A program made the translations under genes and the position numbers. A DNA stretch of 64,000 bases, from contig NC_073303.1 of assembly GCF_027595985.1 (NCBI RefSeq), positions 188,187,095 through 188,251,094 on the forward strand, given 5' to 3'. Within the stretch, counting starts at the first letter, position 1, and every line of letters begins with the position of its first letter. The notes under the pieces are model-generated. The model did not search any database and was not told the origin of the DNA. It saw nothing but the letters and a program-made list of their open reading frames with translations. Positions 33,771 to 45,052 of this stretch are shown piece after piece. The stretch comes from Sorex araneus (lineage: Eukaryota; Chordata; Mammalia; Eulipotyphla; Soricidae).

Positions 33771-33980
33771 ATAACATTTGTTAAGTCTTCCTGTGTCCAT
33801 ACAAAAAGGACTTGCTCTGAATAAACTATGCAAAGGACTCAAGGAGAAGAGAAAAACATTATTTACAAGTCAACAGAACACTAAGAAAGAAGCTACAAAT
33901 AAACACAGAGGAATAGGAGCACTGTAACGGGAGTAACCCAATAAATCTAAACTACCTGAGGCTATGTTATCCTACAGACA
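33771..33980. other. Unannotated sequence
   Basis: Includes the right arm (33794-33807) of a 14-bp inverted repeat whose left arm lies at 33381-33394. Otherwise unrecognised. Confidence 0.4.
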
Positions 33981-33982
33981 GG

Positions 33983-34022
<40 letters not shown>

Positions 34023-34052
34023 GTCTATCTATCTATCTGTCTATCTATATGT
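33981..34052. repeat. (TCTA)n microsatellite
   Basis: TCTA units with TCTG interruptions at 34020-34040, then a TATACACAC stretch. Confidence 0.95.
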
Positions 34053-34881
34053 ATACACACAAACACACACATATATACATAAATATATGTATACACAAAA
34101 ACACAAAACAGATTGAATTGGTATTATATCCACAAATGGATTAAATGAAATAAAACTACATTTTGTTGGAAAGGTATTTTATGAATGTTAATTAAGGGCT
34201 GATTAATTCTGCATGTTAACTTCCAAGTTAATTATGTTTAATGGCAAATTCTTCCATAATGCATTTGGTTACCATTTTTTTCTTGATTTGATTTTATTGA
34301 AGAAAGAGTCCTTATTGAATGAAACTGTCTTAGAAAGGTATAAGAGGGGAGGCCAGAGAATAAATATGTATTCAAGAGAGAATATAGGCTCCTCCATAGT
34401 GGAAAGAAAACTCAAGCAAAGATACAGAGAGAAGCAAGCAGATTCATGTTCAGGAGTGAACAGAGATTGCAGAAACAAGCTTTCACCGTCATCACAGTGG
34501 GAACCTGATGGACCAGGTCATCTCTATACCTATAGTCTTCATCTGTTTTAACAGGAGTCTGAGTTGGCTCTGGGATCTCGACACAATGAAATCAATTAAA
34601 GAGGTAAACTTGAGAATTTAATTGGTTTTATTATGTAAAAGAACAATGGAACAAAATGCCATGGGAGGGCAAGATTGGATGAACTCAGTGTCTCTGGGCT
34701 GCTACTGGGAATTTGTCTCATTTTAAAAATTTCCAGATTCACCAAACTAAAGCCCCTTTCTGTAAGTCAGATATGCAGCATCCGAGGAAAGTATTTCATG
34801 TTCTTTTGCCTTATTTTGCAAGGAATTTTATCCCTTAATGCCTGGAGCATGAACTTATTTGCACCAATTATTTGACTCATC
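34053..34881. other. Unannotated sequence
   Basis: The plus-strand frame 34213-34551 (112 codons) has no recognisable domain. I see no repeat that I can name. Confidence 0.45.
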
Positions 34882-35147
34882 TATCTTTCATGGACTGGAG
34901 CAATAGCACAGCGGGTAGGGTATTTGCCTTGCATGCAGTCGACCCGGGTTTGATTCCTCCACCCCTCTCGGAGAGCCCAAGAAGCTACCAATAGTATCCC
35001 ACCCACACGGCAGAGCCTGGCAAGCTACCCATCGTGTATTTGATGTGCCAAAAGCAGTAACAACATGTCTCACAACGGAGACTTTACTGGTGCCCACTCA
35101 TGCAAATCGATGAACAATGGGATGACAGTGCTACATTTACCTTTCAT
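34882..35147 (+). repeat. RTE-tailed SINE with target-site duplication
   Basis: Complete element at 34892-35133 with A box TAGCACAGCGGG and B box GGTTTGATTCC. Flanks TATCTTTCAT (34882-34891) and TACCTTTCAT (35138-35147) form a duplication with one mismatch. Confidence 0.9.
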
Positions 35148-36249
35148 ACATATGCTATTTTACTTGCCCTTGATTGTAATGAAATTTCAAAGTAACCTGA
35201 AAGTACCTATGACTACAAAAGATACAATTACCTTGATATTTATATCTAAAGCTTCATATGTGAAATATTTTCCAAATTAGCTTCTACCAAAGTTTACTCA
35301 ACCTCGTAACTGAAGATATGAAATACTTTTGGAACTTGGTCTCTAATTACATGCTTATATTCTCTTCCACTATATTTTTATTTTTCCTCTTTTTTTATCC
35401 TCATTTCTCTTTCTTTAAATAATCTAAGTATATGTAATTGTCAAATGGAACACTCAAGCTCTTTACCCAAATCATATTAAGATGAAAGTAAAGAATTTAA
35501 AATCAAAATTGATTTTTGTTAAACCATTTTTGATGTCTAGGTGATACTCAAGCAAAACAAAAATACTGTTTTTATGTCTAAGATCAATTTTATAGCAAAT
35601 TATTTTTTCTTAAGAATAACTCTTTGTATTCTACATTATTTTCTATACTTAGAAGATAATTAAGTATAGAGAACTTAAATCTATCAAATAGGATTAAAGA
35701 GCCTAAGGTTTTTCAAGTCTATTTGGTTACTGAAAGAAATCAAACAATTAGCTACTTAATCTATATCAAAATCCTCTTCTTGTTTATATCCCATAATATT
35801 CAAATTATTTCTTTTTAGAAATCTGCCTGTAATTAAATAATTTATATAAATGTCAATCATTCCTCCATTTCAAGCATATTGCTCTAACTTCAGCACATTC
35901 CTTGCATTTAAAAAAATAATTCTCAATTCTCTGAATCAATAATAGTTATATTTTCACCAGAGTATTCATTTGCTTTTATATTTTTCCATTCTACTCTTAC
36001 AGTTTAGCAACATGTGTGTTTTATATTTTATAATATATTTATATTTTTTCCTGAGAAAAATATGCATGACAGAACTTACTTTATTTAGTCACTTTAGTAT
36101 TCTTCCATTTAATTACCAAGTATTCTTAAACTATTTTAATCCTGATCTTTTCCCAAGGTACATATGCATTAAAACTCTTTTAATATGTGATAATAACTTA
36201 TTTATACTTAACTTCATCAAATTTTGCACTTGAATTGTACACTTGGGCG
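35148..36249. other. Unannotated AT-rich sequence
   Basis: Nothing recognised. Hydrophobic-looking frames near 35970-36233 are typical of AT-rich random sequence. Confidence 0.5.
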
Positions 36250-36402
36250 GTTGAGCCACACCACACCATGCATCACTAAAGATTTAATACTGACCCTTAT
36301 ATCTGGAATCATTCCTAGAGAACTCAGGGTACCATATATGGTGTTGAATATCAAAACTGGGTCAACAGCATGCAAGGTAATTGTGCACTTGACTCCTCTT
36401 CA
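36250..36402 (-). repeat. Degenerate A-tailed SINE
   Basis: 'ttgagccacaccacaccatgcatcac', 'aactcagggtaccatatatggtgttgaatatcaaaactgggtca' and 'gcatgcaaggtaattgtgcac' follow the inverted A-tailed SINE. Confidence 0.65.
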
Positions 36403-36404
36403 AA

Positions 36405-36540
36405 CTTATGTTACATTTTCTTTATTCAATCATCTGCCATTGAATATTTGGATCATTTTTATCATTTTTATATTATGTCTATTGTACTGCAGTGAACATA
36501 GATTTCACACATCTTTTCAAGTTACTAATTGATCAAAATG
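36405..36540 (-). repeat. L1 ORF2 3' fragment (antisense)
   Basis: 'cattttctttattcaatcatctgccattgaatattt' and 'tctattgtactgcagtgaacatag' are the complement of the familiar L1 ORF2 C-terminal region. Confidence 0.7.
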
Positions 36541-36774
36541 TCTCTGGCAATCAGGCAGAGCCTGGCAAGCACCCCCGGTGTATTCGATATGCCAAAAACA
36601 GTAACGATAGGTCTCATTCCCTTGGCCCTGAAAGAGCCTCCAATTGCTGGGAAAGACGAGTAAGGAGAGGCTGCTAAAATCTCAGGGCTGGGAGGAATAG
36701 AGATGTTACTAGTGCCCACTCAAGTAACAACGGGATTACCGTGATACAGTGACAGTGACAGTCTCTGGCGATAT
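36541..36774 (+). repeat. Long-tail RTE-type SINE, 5'-truncated
   Basis: Body from 'ggcagagcctggcaagcacccccgg', extra block at 36611-36690, RTE-like tail, ending CAGTGATACAGTGACAGTGACAG. A duplication of about 11 bases (GTCTCTGGC-AT) flanks it near 36540 and 36762. Confidence 0.85.
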
Positions 36775-37001
36775 AAGCAGTAACTCATGTGTTAGGAACG
36801 GTTGTGGGAGAATGATATTCTATTGAATAAATTGCAAGTCTCTGTGCTTACTCGGGGCTGCCCAGATAACCCTAGAACTTGGGTATTGTGCTTGTGTTTG
36901 TCTCATTCTTTGTGACCAACCCTTGTTGGACAGAGGTCGAAGGTGCCAATTTGATTGACATTAGGCATTGTCCTTTTATTTAAAATTTTTACAAGCTTTT
37001 A
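36775..37001. other. Unannotated spacer between two SINEs
   Basis: No recognised repeat. Confidence 0.4.
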
Positions 37002-37164
37002 TGCCAAAAACAGTAATGATAAGTCTTATTTCCCTGACCCAGAAAGAGCCTCCAATTGTTGGGAAAGATGAATAACTTGAAGCTGCTAAAATCTCAGGGC
37101 TGGGAGGAATAGAGATGACAATGGAATGACAGTGATACAGTGACAGTGACAGTCTCTGGTAATA
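37002..37164 (+). repeat. Long-tail RTE-type SINE fragment
   Basis: Starts at 'gccaaaaacagtaatgataagtc', carries the extra block, but the RTE-like tail is internally deleted (from 'agagatg' straight to 'acaatggaatgacagtg'). It ends with the same tail repeat and the same next bases (TCTCTGG) as the previous copy. Confidence 0.8.
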
Positions 37165-37579
37165 GAGAATAGAGAATTAAAACCTGTGGTTGATAAAACG
37201 AAGAAAAAACTCCTTGTAGAAGACTAAAGATATCTTCTTCACAAAATTAAGTAATTCAATTTCTATCATTGAAATGAAAGTCTAAGAAAAATTTAAAGTA
37301 AAATTTTTCTAAATACATAGATAACTTATTTTTTCCTTCAAATTTCCTATTCTTCTAAATACTTTGCTTTAAGTAGTGTTTGTTTGCTTTTTATTCATTC
37401 AGGATCTATTTCCTATATATGACACAGATAGTTGTATTACATCATTTAGTTTAACTAACTATAGACTAATATCTTTCTCTAGTGCCTTGATCTTTTTTTT
37501 AGAATATTTACTTTAGAAAATACATACATTCTCTTAACACATCTTTGAGATGCAACTTTCTAAAATCGTACTGCTAATT
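37165..37579. other. Unannotated AT-rich sequence
   Basis: Nothing recognised. Confidence 0.5.
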
Positions 37580-37848
37580 TTACAAAATTAAATTAGCTGG
37601 AGTGATAGCACAGCAGGTAAAGCATTTGCCTTGCATGCGGCTGGGTTCAATTCTTCCGCCCCTCTCAGAGAGCCCGGCAAGCTACCGAGAGTATCTCACC
37701 CCCACGGCAGAGCCTGGCAAGCTCCCCGTGGTGTATTCGATGTGGCAAAAACAGTAACAACAAGTCTCACCATGGAGATGTTACTGGTGCCCGCTCGAGC
37801 AAATCGATGAGCAACGGGATGACTGAGACAGTGACAATGTTACAAAAT
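37580..37848 (+). repeat. RTE-tailed SINE with target-site duplication
   Basis: Element at about 37593-37839 with a 6-10 base gap in the head between the two pol III boxes (GCGGCTGGGTTCAATTC). Flanks TTACAAAAT at 37580-37588 and 37840-37848. Confidence 0.88.
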
Positions 37849-37850
37849 CC

Positions 37851-38012
37851 GGGGGCCAGAGAAATAGTACAGTGAGTAACGATTACCTTGAATGTGACTG
37901 ACCCAGGATAGATTCCTGGCACCCATATGGTAACCCCAGCCTTCCAGGAGTCATTCCTTCACACAGAGTCAGGAGTAAATAAGCACAGCTGGGTATGCCC
38001 CTCTGCCCCACT
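37851..38012 (+). repeat. Degenerate A-tailed SINE
   Basis: Head 'gggggccagagaaatagtacagtgagtaacg', body 'tggcacccatatggtaaccccagccttccaggagtcattcc', end 'gcacagctgggtatgccc'. No A tail is left. Confidence 0.75.
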
Positions 38013-39404
38013 TCGTAATGTTTCGGTAATATTTTAGAGTCATTTCTTGGAAATATTGGATGCACTCATTTCTTAGTCTCTGTGGGTAGAAGATGCTTAA
38101 ATTTGAAGACATTTATTTCATATTTTTAAGCTATCCCCTGAAGATGGGAGCAAGTTTGCTTTTCCTTTGGCTTAAGCCTGTGAGCAAACAAAGATACCTT
38201 AATATATAAGATTTTTTAGAAACCCTGGACCTTTATTTCAGCAAAATCAAATGTCAAAATTGGCCAGTGCTCTATTTCTAGTTGTTGGCAGAAGTATTAT
38301 AATAAAATCAATTCTATTTGTTAAACTCAGCTGGTATACTCTTTTTTTCTTTAATGAAATATATTTTGTGTTTAGAATGTGATTAATTTGAAAGTATATT
38401 CTATCTATCGCTGAAATAAGGCAAAAGAGAAAATAAATTTAAACCAATCTTAGTTTCTTCCCATAAAATAAGCCATGTACTTAATGCTAACTCCTGATCT
38501 TTTTTAGGAAGTCTTAGCAACCAAACTTATTTAGTGGAAAGTGAAACAATCTTTTTAATTTCTTCATAATAAAAAACATTATTCTAAATATATTAGTCTT
38601 ATAATTACATATATAGGTGTCTCATTTTTTATATTGTGGGTATCTATTAATTTGACTTTTTAAGAAACCAAAACAATGCACATAGTTAGGTATAGTATTA
38701 TTACACGTACTCAAAGTGAGATTTAGATTAAATCTGAGTTGTTTGATTCATTACTAAGAATTATAGTGCAGTCAAAATTGTATACGAATATACCACTTTC
38801 ATATTTTAACTGATTTGTCTCATAAAATTTATATGTAAATTTTATAAGAGAAAAGAAAGTGTTGCTCAATTAATTGATCGAACAATATTAGACAATAAGC
38901 TGCATGCACATATTATTATTGGAAGAGCATATCATACACCCCTTCCATGCCACTTCCTGAAATTTTGTTTTCAGTATTTTAGAAATGTTTCTTATTTGGA
39001 GATTGGGGTCTACATGTATAATCAACTTTACATGAAAGTGATAGAGGGGTGTCAGATCCACAGCCTGAAGGGTACCATTATAAGTTGGTCATCACAAGCC
39101 AAGGACAAAGATTTGAAACAAATCCACTTCAAATTCCTGAGTAGGAAGCAGCCCTACACATACAAAGAATTTGCACACCCAGCTATTCATCACTGTGAAA
39201 TAATTCATTTCTCCTCCTTTTGCCATCCAGTTTCACTATTTTGTTATAGTTGTCCTAACAATGTAATACATAATTCTTGTCAAGAAGTTCAAGCTTGTAC
39301 ATAAAGACATTTTACTTAAAATTCAGTTTGATAATCAAAATTTTATAATAGTAGGAAACATGTGCTTGGGAACTATTGATTATCTTCTATAGTTGAAAGT
39401 TTGG
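38013..39404. other. Unannotated AT-rich sequence
   Basis: Nothing recognised. The plus frame 38996-39304 (102 codons) has no family features. Confidence 0.5.
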
Positions 39405-39608
39405 TAAGCTATTCCTCCATCCCTCTCGGAGAACCTGGCAAGCTTCCGAAAGTATCCCACCCATACAGCAGAGCCTGGCAAGCTACACATGGTGTATTCG
39501 ATATGCCAAAAATCAGTAACTACAAGTCTCACAATGGAGAAGTTACTGGTGCCCGCTCAAGCAAATTGATGAACAAAGGGATGACAGTGTGACAGTGCTA
39601 CAGTGCTA
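39405..39608 (+). repeat. RTE-tailed SINE, 5'-truncated
   Basis: Begins inside the body at 'attcctccatccctctcggagaacctgg'. The RTE-like tail is complete and ends in CAGTGCTA repeats. Confidence 0.88.
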
Positions 39609-40324
39609 CTCCATAACTTCATCACCATCTAGTTTGTGTGTTTAAATGACCAGTAAAGAATTTGCACTGTTAAAAGCACGCCTGAGACACATTATCTCTA
39701 AATACCATAGGGAAGTTCCCCATATGATATTCAACTGTTCTTGTGCTAAGCACATTTGCCACAGCTGCCTCCTTTTTCTCTCTTTAGATAAAATCCCCAT
39801 GAATCTCATTAAAACCTGCTCTTTGGATTGGAACCATCCAATTCAAACCTTAGCCCAATTATCCCAATTCTACTAAAATCATCCCAACACTCACCCAGGC
39901 ACCAACTCAGCATGTACACCATGTTTGATTGTGTGCTTTGCCCTAACTTCCTGTGCAGTCGCTCATGTGCTGAGTTCTGCTTACCGCCTCTTCCAGACCC
40001 TGTGAATAATGCATACCCCTACTTCACTTTCTCCTGCAGCCTTTTATTGGACTTTAAACACCATCTCTTATTCTGACATGTTACTTAACAAGTGGTCAAT
40101 TTAATGTCAACTGTTTATTAACGAAAACATACTTAAAACATCATATTTAATTTCTGAAATGTGTATAAATATCACCTGTACAATAAGTCACCCAGACTCC
40201 ATATATAAAAATGCTGCAATATTTAACTCTATTAAACAAAATATTTGCCAAGTTTCCAATGTTTAAAATTTTTACACATAATGAATTTGGCTGTGTAAAG
40301 ATAAGTTTAAAATCTCCGCCCACG
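39609..40324. other. Unannotated sequence
   Basis: Nothing recognised. Confidence 0.5.
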
Positions 40325-40450
40325 ATGCTTAGTGATCCTACAAATGTTAGATCCATGCCTACATGGATCTGACCTGGGTTCAAGTGCTGAAGCCATTTGG
40401 TCCTCTGAGTAGGTCCAAATACTTCCTGGCATGACAGGGTCTGAGTCTGC
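40325..40450 (+). repeat. Possible degenerate A-tailed SINE
   Basis: 'gacctgggttcaagtgctgaagccatttggtcctctgag' is compatible with the SINE region around the B box. The rest is too diverged. Confidence 0.4.
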
Positions 40451-41269
40451 TCAGACCAAGAATGAAATATCATTCTGGTTGGTAGAGAATCATGTGGGGC
40501 CCCTCACCTTCTGAATACCACTTGGTAGCACCCACTAAAGAAAAATCTATTATATTCTTGGCAATCCATGGATAAAAGCAGAAAGTATGAAGAAATTCCA
40601 CTGAGAAAAAGAAAAATTCAAGCACTTCAGATGTTTTTATAATACCGTATTTCTAATTTCTTCTATATTCATTACTAAGTCTAGTGGGAAATTTCTTTTA
40701 ATTTTTGTATTTACTTTTGAATCTAGTAGACCTCCCTTTCTACTGTGTTAAGTATCATTAAACCTTTTGATCTTTATGACACTCTAAAGTAAATGTATTC
40801 ACTTCATATTTCATAATTTGAAAATATAAAAGTGCAGTCACAACTTATAATGACACTTTTAACCTTAAGTCTGTCACACTGTTAGGATACAGATAGTCTC
40901 CAAGCTTTATCATTTTCATCCTGTTTTGGTATAATTTCTAAACATCTGCTCCTTTTAGTTCTGTTCTTTTAATGTCCAATGTGATTAATTTATTGACTTT
41001 CTATAGTGTTTTATTACTTTCAAAAGGAAAATAGAAGGGACAAAGACATGGTGTCTGTAATAAATAAGCAGATAATTTTTTTATGTACAAAGAGAAGAGA
41101 TATGTACAAAAAATAAGATGGATGTCATTAGGTGGGTGAGGAAGAAAGACAGGGAAGCAGCTATAACCATGGTGATGTGAAGTGTTCAACACAGGGGAAA
41201 ATGGGGAGCTGAAAGCTAGTTATCAGCTTCAGCACAGTAAACCACAGTGATAAAAATTATTAAAAATAT
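40451..41269. other. Unannotated AT-rich sequence
   Basis: Nothing recognised. Confidence 0.5.
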
Positions 41270-41427
41270 GTCTCTCACATAGGCAGACCATTGGGTAGAG
41301 AGGCAAATCGAGTGGTAGAGAGGCATTGGTAGAGGGAAGTGATATTAGTGAAGGAATTGTTAAGTTTGAAACATTGTTTGCCAGAAATTCAATCATGAAT
41401 AACCTTGTAATTCACTGAATTAATGAC
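41270..41427 (+). repeat. Old L1-type 3' end
   Basis: 'gatattagtgaaggaattgttaagtttgaaacattg', 'attcaatcatgaataaccttgtaattcactga' and 'aatgactgaataa' follow the family terminus, more diverged than the copies at 30, 44 and 50 kb. The AATA microsatellite that follows grew from its A-rich tail. Confidence 0.6.
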
Positions 41428-41434
41428 TGAATAA

Positions 41435-41489
<55 letters not shown>

Positions 41490-41490
41490 A
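41428..41490. repeat. (AATA)n microsatellite
   Basis: About 15 AATA units directly at the 3' end of an L1-type element. Confidence 0.95.
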
Positions 41491-42289
41491 ATCTACTGTA
41501 TACATTGACAGGTATTGAAGACAAATGGTCAGAGTACAACCTTCCACCATCTGCTGTTGACTTCACCTGCAAAATATAGTGTGACATTGCCTTGAAAGCT
41601 AAGATATATTGTAAGGATCCCAGCTGCTACAGTGTATCCTACACATCACTTGTGGGGGCTCAGGGTAAGTTATTTCTTGAAACATGATCCCAGAAGTAAA
41701 CCACATGTGTGCCATACCTGCACTCATTTCCATTCAGGTCTACACTCCGTGCTCTTATGGCTTATAAAACATTATTTTCTTGCCTGTAACTTGTATTCTC
41801 ATAATAATTGTTATCCTTCTCAATTTACTGGTTTTATTCACATGCATAGCAACCTGTTTAACACAGGTTAACTTTTTATTATTTTATGTTAACCTTAAGT
41901 ATATTGAATTAAAAAGGCATAAAACTGAAAAATATTCACTGATTTTTTATAAGAAACCAAAATGAATGCAATGAAATATACATTTCTGCTTCAAACTATT
42001 AATTTATTATCATTAAATACATTTTTTCCAGAGCTCATTTATCTAGATATATTACATTCCCCCAAATGGTATGATTTTCATTGCAAAGTAATATATGAGC
42101 AGAAAATCTGAAACAATTTGTAGAAAGTTTCAAAAGTTATCACTTGCTTGTTTTGAAAGGCAAATGTCAATAACACACACAATTAATAGAATGTAACTAG
42201 AGAATAGGGTTGGAGGTAGAAATTAGTGTTTAAGCCATAGAAAAATTTTTGAGTTCTTTGCTTAAAGGAACAATCCAGTTAAAGACAAT
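41491..42289. other. Unannotated AT-rich sequence
   Basis: Nothing recognised. Confidence 0.5.
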
Positions 42290-42500
42290 GGATTTTTAGG
42301 GCCAGTTGTGGAGTTTCAGTGTGACAGAGTTTAAGTATGTGTCCTTGCACTAATTTCTTTATCTCCTGAGACTCATTTATAAATAGAAAAAAATTTCACT
42401 TGTTTAACATGGTTTTGATCATAAACAAATGAATTAAAAACATATAAAGCACTCAGAAGAATAATTGGGTATAATTAATGTTTACTTAACATTACATTAT
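42290..42500 (+). repeat. MIR SINE fossil
   Basis: 'gtgtccttgcactaatttctttatctcctgagactcatttataaataga', then 'aaatgaattaaaaacatataaagcactcagaagaataattggg', then 'aattaatgtttac' follow the MIR core and 3' end. Confidence 0.75.
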
Positions 42501-42609
42501 CTGCTCCAACACAACTACCATATTTTCATGACTGCTACTAGCACAATCATTATTATTGCAGTCATGTCAAAGGCATTGATTGCCATCTTGGATCATTTAT
42601 TTCCTTGCT

Positions 42610-42784
42610 TTTGTGGGGAAGAGGCATTAGGTGGAATGGGGAGGGGCCTGACCACCCCAGCAGTGTTCAGGGTTTATTTATTTTTTTATTGTGCTCAAGG
42701 TACTATAGGGGGTGCCAGAAATCAAATCCAGATAGGCAATGTGTAAGGAAAATTCCACGCTGGCTATACTATGTCTCTGGTCCC
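42610..42784 (-). repeat. Degenerate A-tailed SINE
   Basis: 'tgtgctcaaggtactatagggggtgccagaaatcaaatccagataggcaatgtgtaagg' and 'gctggctatactatgtctctggtccc' give the inverted head and body. Confidence 0.7.
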
Positions 42785-43651
42785 TGGGATAATTTATTTA
42801 AGCAATTAGCTATCAGTTTTCCAATATCAGGTGTGATCACTTTCCAAGGCTGTTCGATTGATTACTGTTTTCATTTTAATATTTTAACTATTCCAGTAGT
42901 TAATGTCCAGCAAGCTCTTACTTTTTTCTCTATCTTTTAAAATTGATAAAGGTAGTATTTCAAATTCCATCAAGTTTTTAAAGGTTCATCTTTTTAAATA
43001 TGCCAGTAATTTAATTTCAATTTTTTCCATTATTATTTATAAGCATAGTTCCAATTAAATCATTATACATATTAAAATTTCCATTGTAAAGAACATTATA
43101 TAATGTCATATGCTAGGTTGGAACACACCAAAAAGTATTTGGAATGATCCATAAAGTATGAAATTTAAGAGCAACTCCTATTTGAAGCTTTTCCTAGTAT
43201 GATTATCTCAGAAATGCAGTACTATATACTTTCTCATTATGTTACCAGCAACGATTAAGCTAAAAGCCAACCTTTAGGTTTTAAAAGTCGTTTTCATTTT
43301 GTTTCCTTAATTTTCCATGTTGATTATTTCCATATAAAGAAGCATATACCATCAGTGTGTTATATTGCTTTTAACTGCAAGCCATTTTTAAAATTATGTA
43401 AATGGTTACACATGCATTAACATAAACAAAACGAAACCAAAACAGACTATACTTTTTTTCCATAATATATCATTCATCACTGAAAGAAAATACAATGCTT
43501 TCCTGTTAGAGTTTTTTAGATGCTAAAAATCCACACCCTCCCCACTCATTCCCTCACATTCTGGCCTCCTTCACCCAAAAGTCCCTTCAAAAGTACTTTA
43601 TTCTTTAATTATTCCAAAGTTACCTTAATAACAAATGTTATCATTAATTTT
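42785..43651. other. Unannotated AT-rich sequence
   Basis: Nothing recognised. Confidence 0.5.
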
Positions 43652-44830
43652 TTAAAAAATTTTATTGAATCACCATGTGGAGGGTTACATAGTTCTCAGG
43701 ATTATGTCAATTATACAATACTCAAACACCCTTCCCTTCACCAGTGCCCATATTCCATCACCAACCACCCCAGTATACCTCCCGCCCCCTCCCGCCCCCG
43801 CCCCGTCCCCGCTCTTGTAAGTGATAAGTTTCACTTCGTTTACGCTTTATCTTGGTTACGTTCTATGTTTCAACACATAACTCACTGTTGTTGCTGGGGT
43901 TCCCCCTCAAAAAAGAAAAAGACAATCCTATTGTCAAGGAATCATTTGATATTTCTCCATTGCTGAGAATGTAAAGATATTAAGTCCCGCTGTTTGTTAC
44001 ATAACTTTTCTATTTTTTTCCCCCCTCAACCCGCGCCACCGAGTTCATGCCTGTTTAGTATTCAACACGCTGTCTTACAAAGGAAAAAAAAAAACGAAAA
44101 AGATGGTTATTTCCTGTCATCAGCCGGCGTGGGGCTCTGGCTTAGTTGATAGTCTGGTAGAAAGTCTGCAGTTTCTGGAACCAAAAGTAGTGCCTTGGTA
44201 TCGGCCCCGGCTCGAGATTCCACCAGCGTCTTGCTGTTCCATGTACATAATACTTTATTCCCTTGTATCCCATTCCCATGCCACCAGGTCCGTGTCAACT
44301 TAATGGACATCATACTATGGTTAACGCCACGCCGCATTTCTTCCCGAGAAAGAAGGATATTTCTTCTCATCTGGCGTGGGGATATGGCTTAGTTCAATCT
44401 AGAGAGATGGCTACCACTTTGGTTGCCTTCAATATTTCAACAAAAAACTTACTATTCTTGTTAGGGTTTCCCCCCAAAGTCCGACCCGTTAACAAGGAAC
44501 CATTTCATATTGCTGATGATTAGATGATATTAGGTTGCGCTGCCACAGCAGCGGCCGCGCGGTTTTGGGTTTCTGTATAAAGTCCAGGGAAAATTCTGCC
44601 TGAAATTCTATCACTACAATCTTTTACCCTTTTATGGTGCTCATAAGATGGGAAAACCTGGAGAAATACTGGGCCCCACACGGGCGGCCTGGCGGAAACG
44701 CTCAGTTCACATACTGCAAGTTGTTCAGTGGGCTGCTGGTGTCCATAGCAGCTCCCTTGTCCTCCTCAGTCATACTGGAGCGGCGGGCACGGCGAAGTGG
44801 GATATCATTAAAATTTTTAGAATACAACTT
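43652..44830 (-). mobile_element. L1-type 3' family, long collinear copy
   Basis: The minus-strand 3' end is at the left (T-rich start, 'ttttattgaatcaccatgtggagggtt'), then a C-rich tract at 43780-43815, then 'catgtttcaacacataactcactg', then the interior. Compared with the copy at 49.8-50.5 kb the order is collinear, so this one is not inverted. The interior contains two related units: 'tggggctctggcttagttgatagtctgg' (44132) and 'tggggatatggcttagttcaatctagag' (44377), and two 'tttcaacA...ACT(C/T)ACT' segments (43868 and 44429). The plus-strand frames 43520-43966, 44103-44303 and 44263-44523 lie inside it, antisense, and are not genes. The right end is estimated. I infer an L1 3' UTR from the terminus and tail, but no ORF2 is attached. 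Confidence 0.72.
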
Positions 44831-44890
44831 TGTAGACTATCATTTTAATCCTAAAAGTGATTTTGCAAGAGCTTTTTATTTCCTCCTAGT

Positions 44891-45052
44891 TTGGGGACCA
44901 CATTCTGTGGTGCTCAGGGCTTACTTCCGGCTCTGTACTCAGAGCATGCCTGGTGGGACTCAGGGAACTATATGTAGTACAATGGATTGAACCCAGGTAA
45001 ACTATGTGCAAAGCAAGCACCCTGCAGACTACTATAACTCTCACCCTGAATT
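44891..45052 (-). repeat. Degenerate A-tailed SINE
   Basis: 'ggggaccacattctgtggtgctcagggcttacttccggctctgtactcaga' and 'attgaacccaggtaaactatgtgcaaagcaagcaccctgcagac' match the inverted SINE. Old copy. Confidence 0.75.

Noticed and set aside
43652..44560. Reading the 43.6 kb copy as the inverted one
   Set aside because: At first the 30 kb and 43.6 kb copies only showed that one is rearranged. The third copy at 49.8-50.5 kb is collinear with 43.6 kb, so the inversion is in the 30 kb copy.
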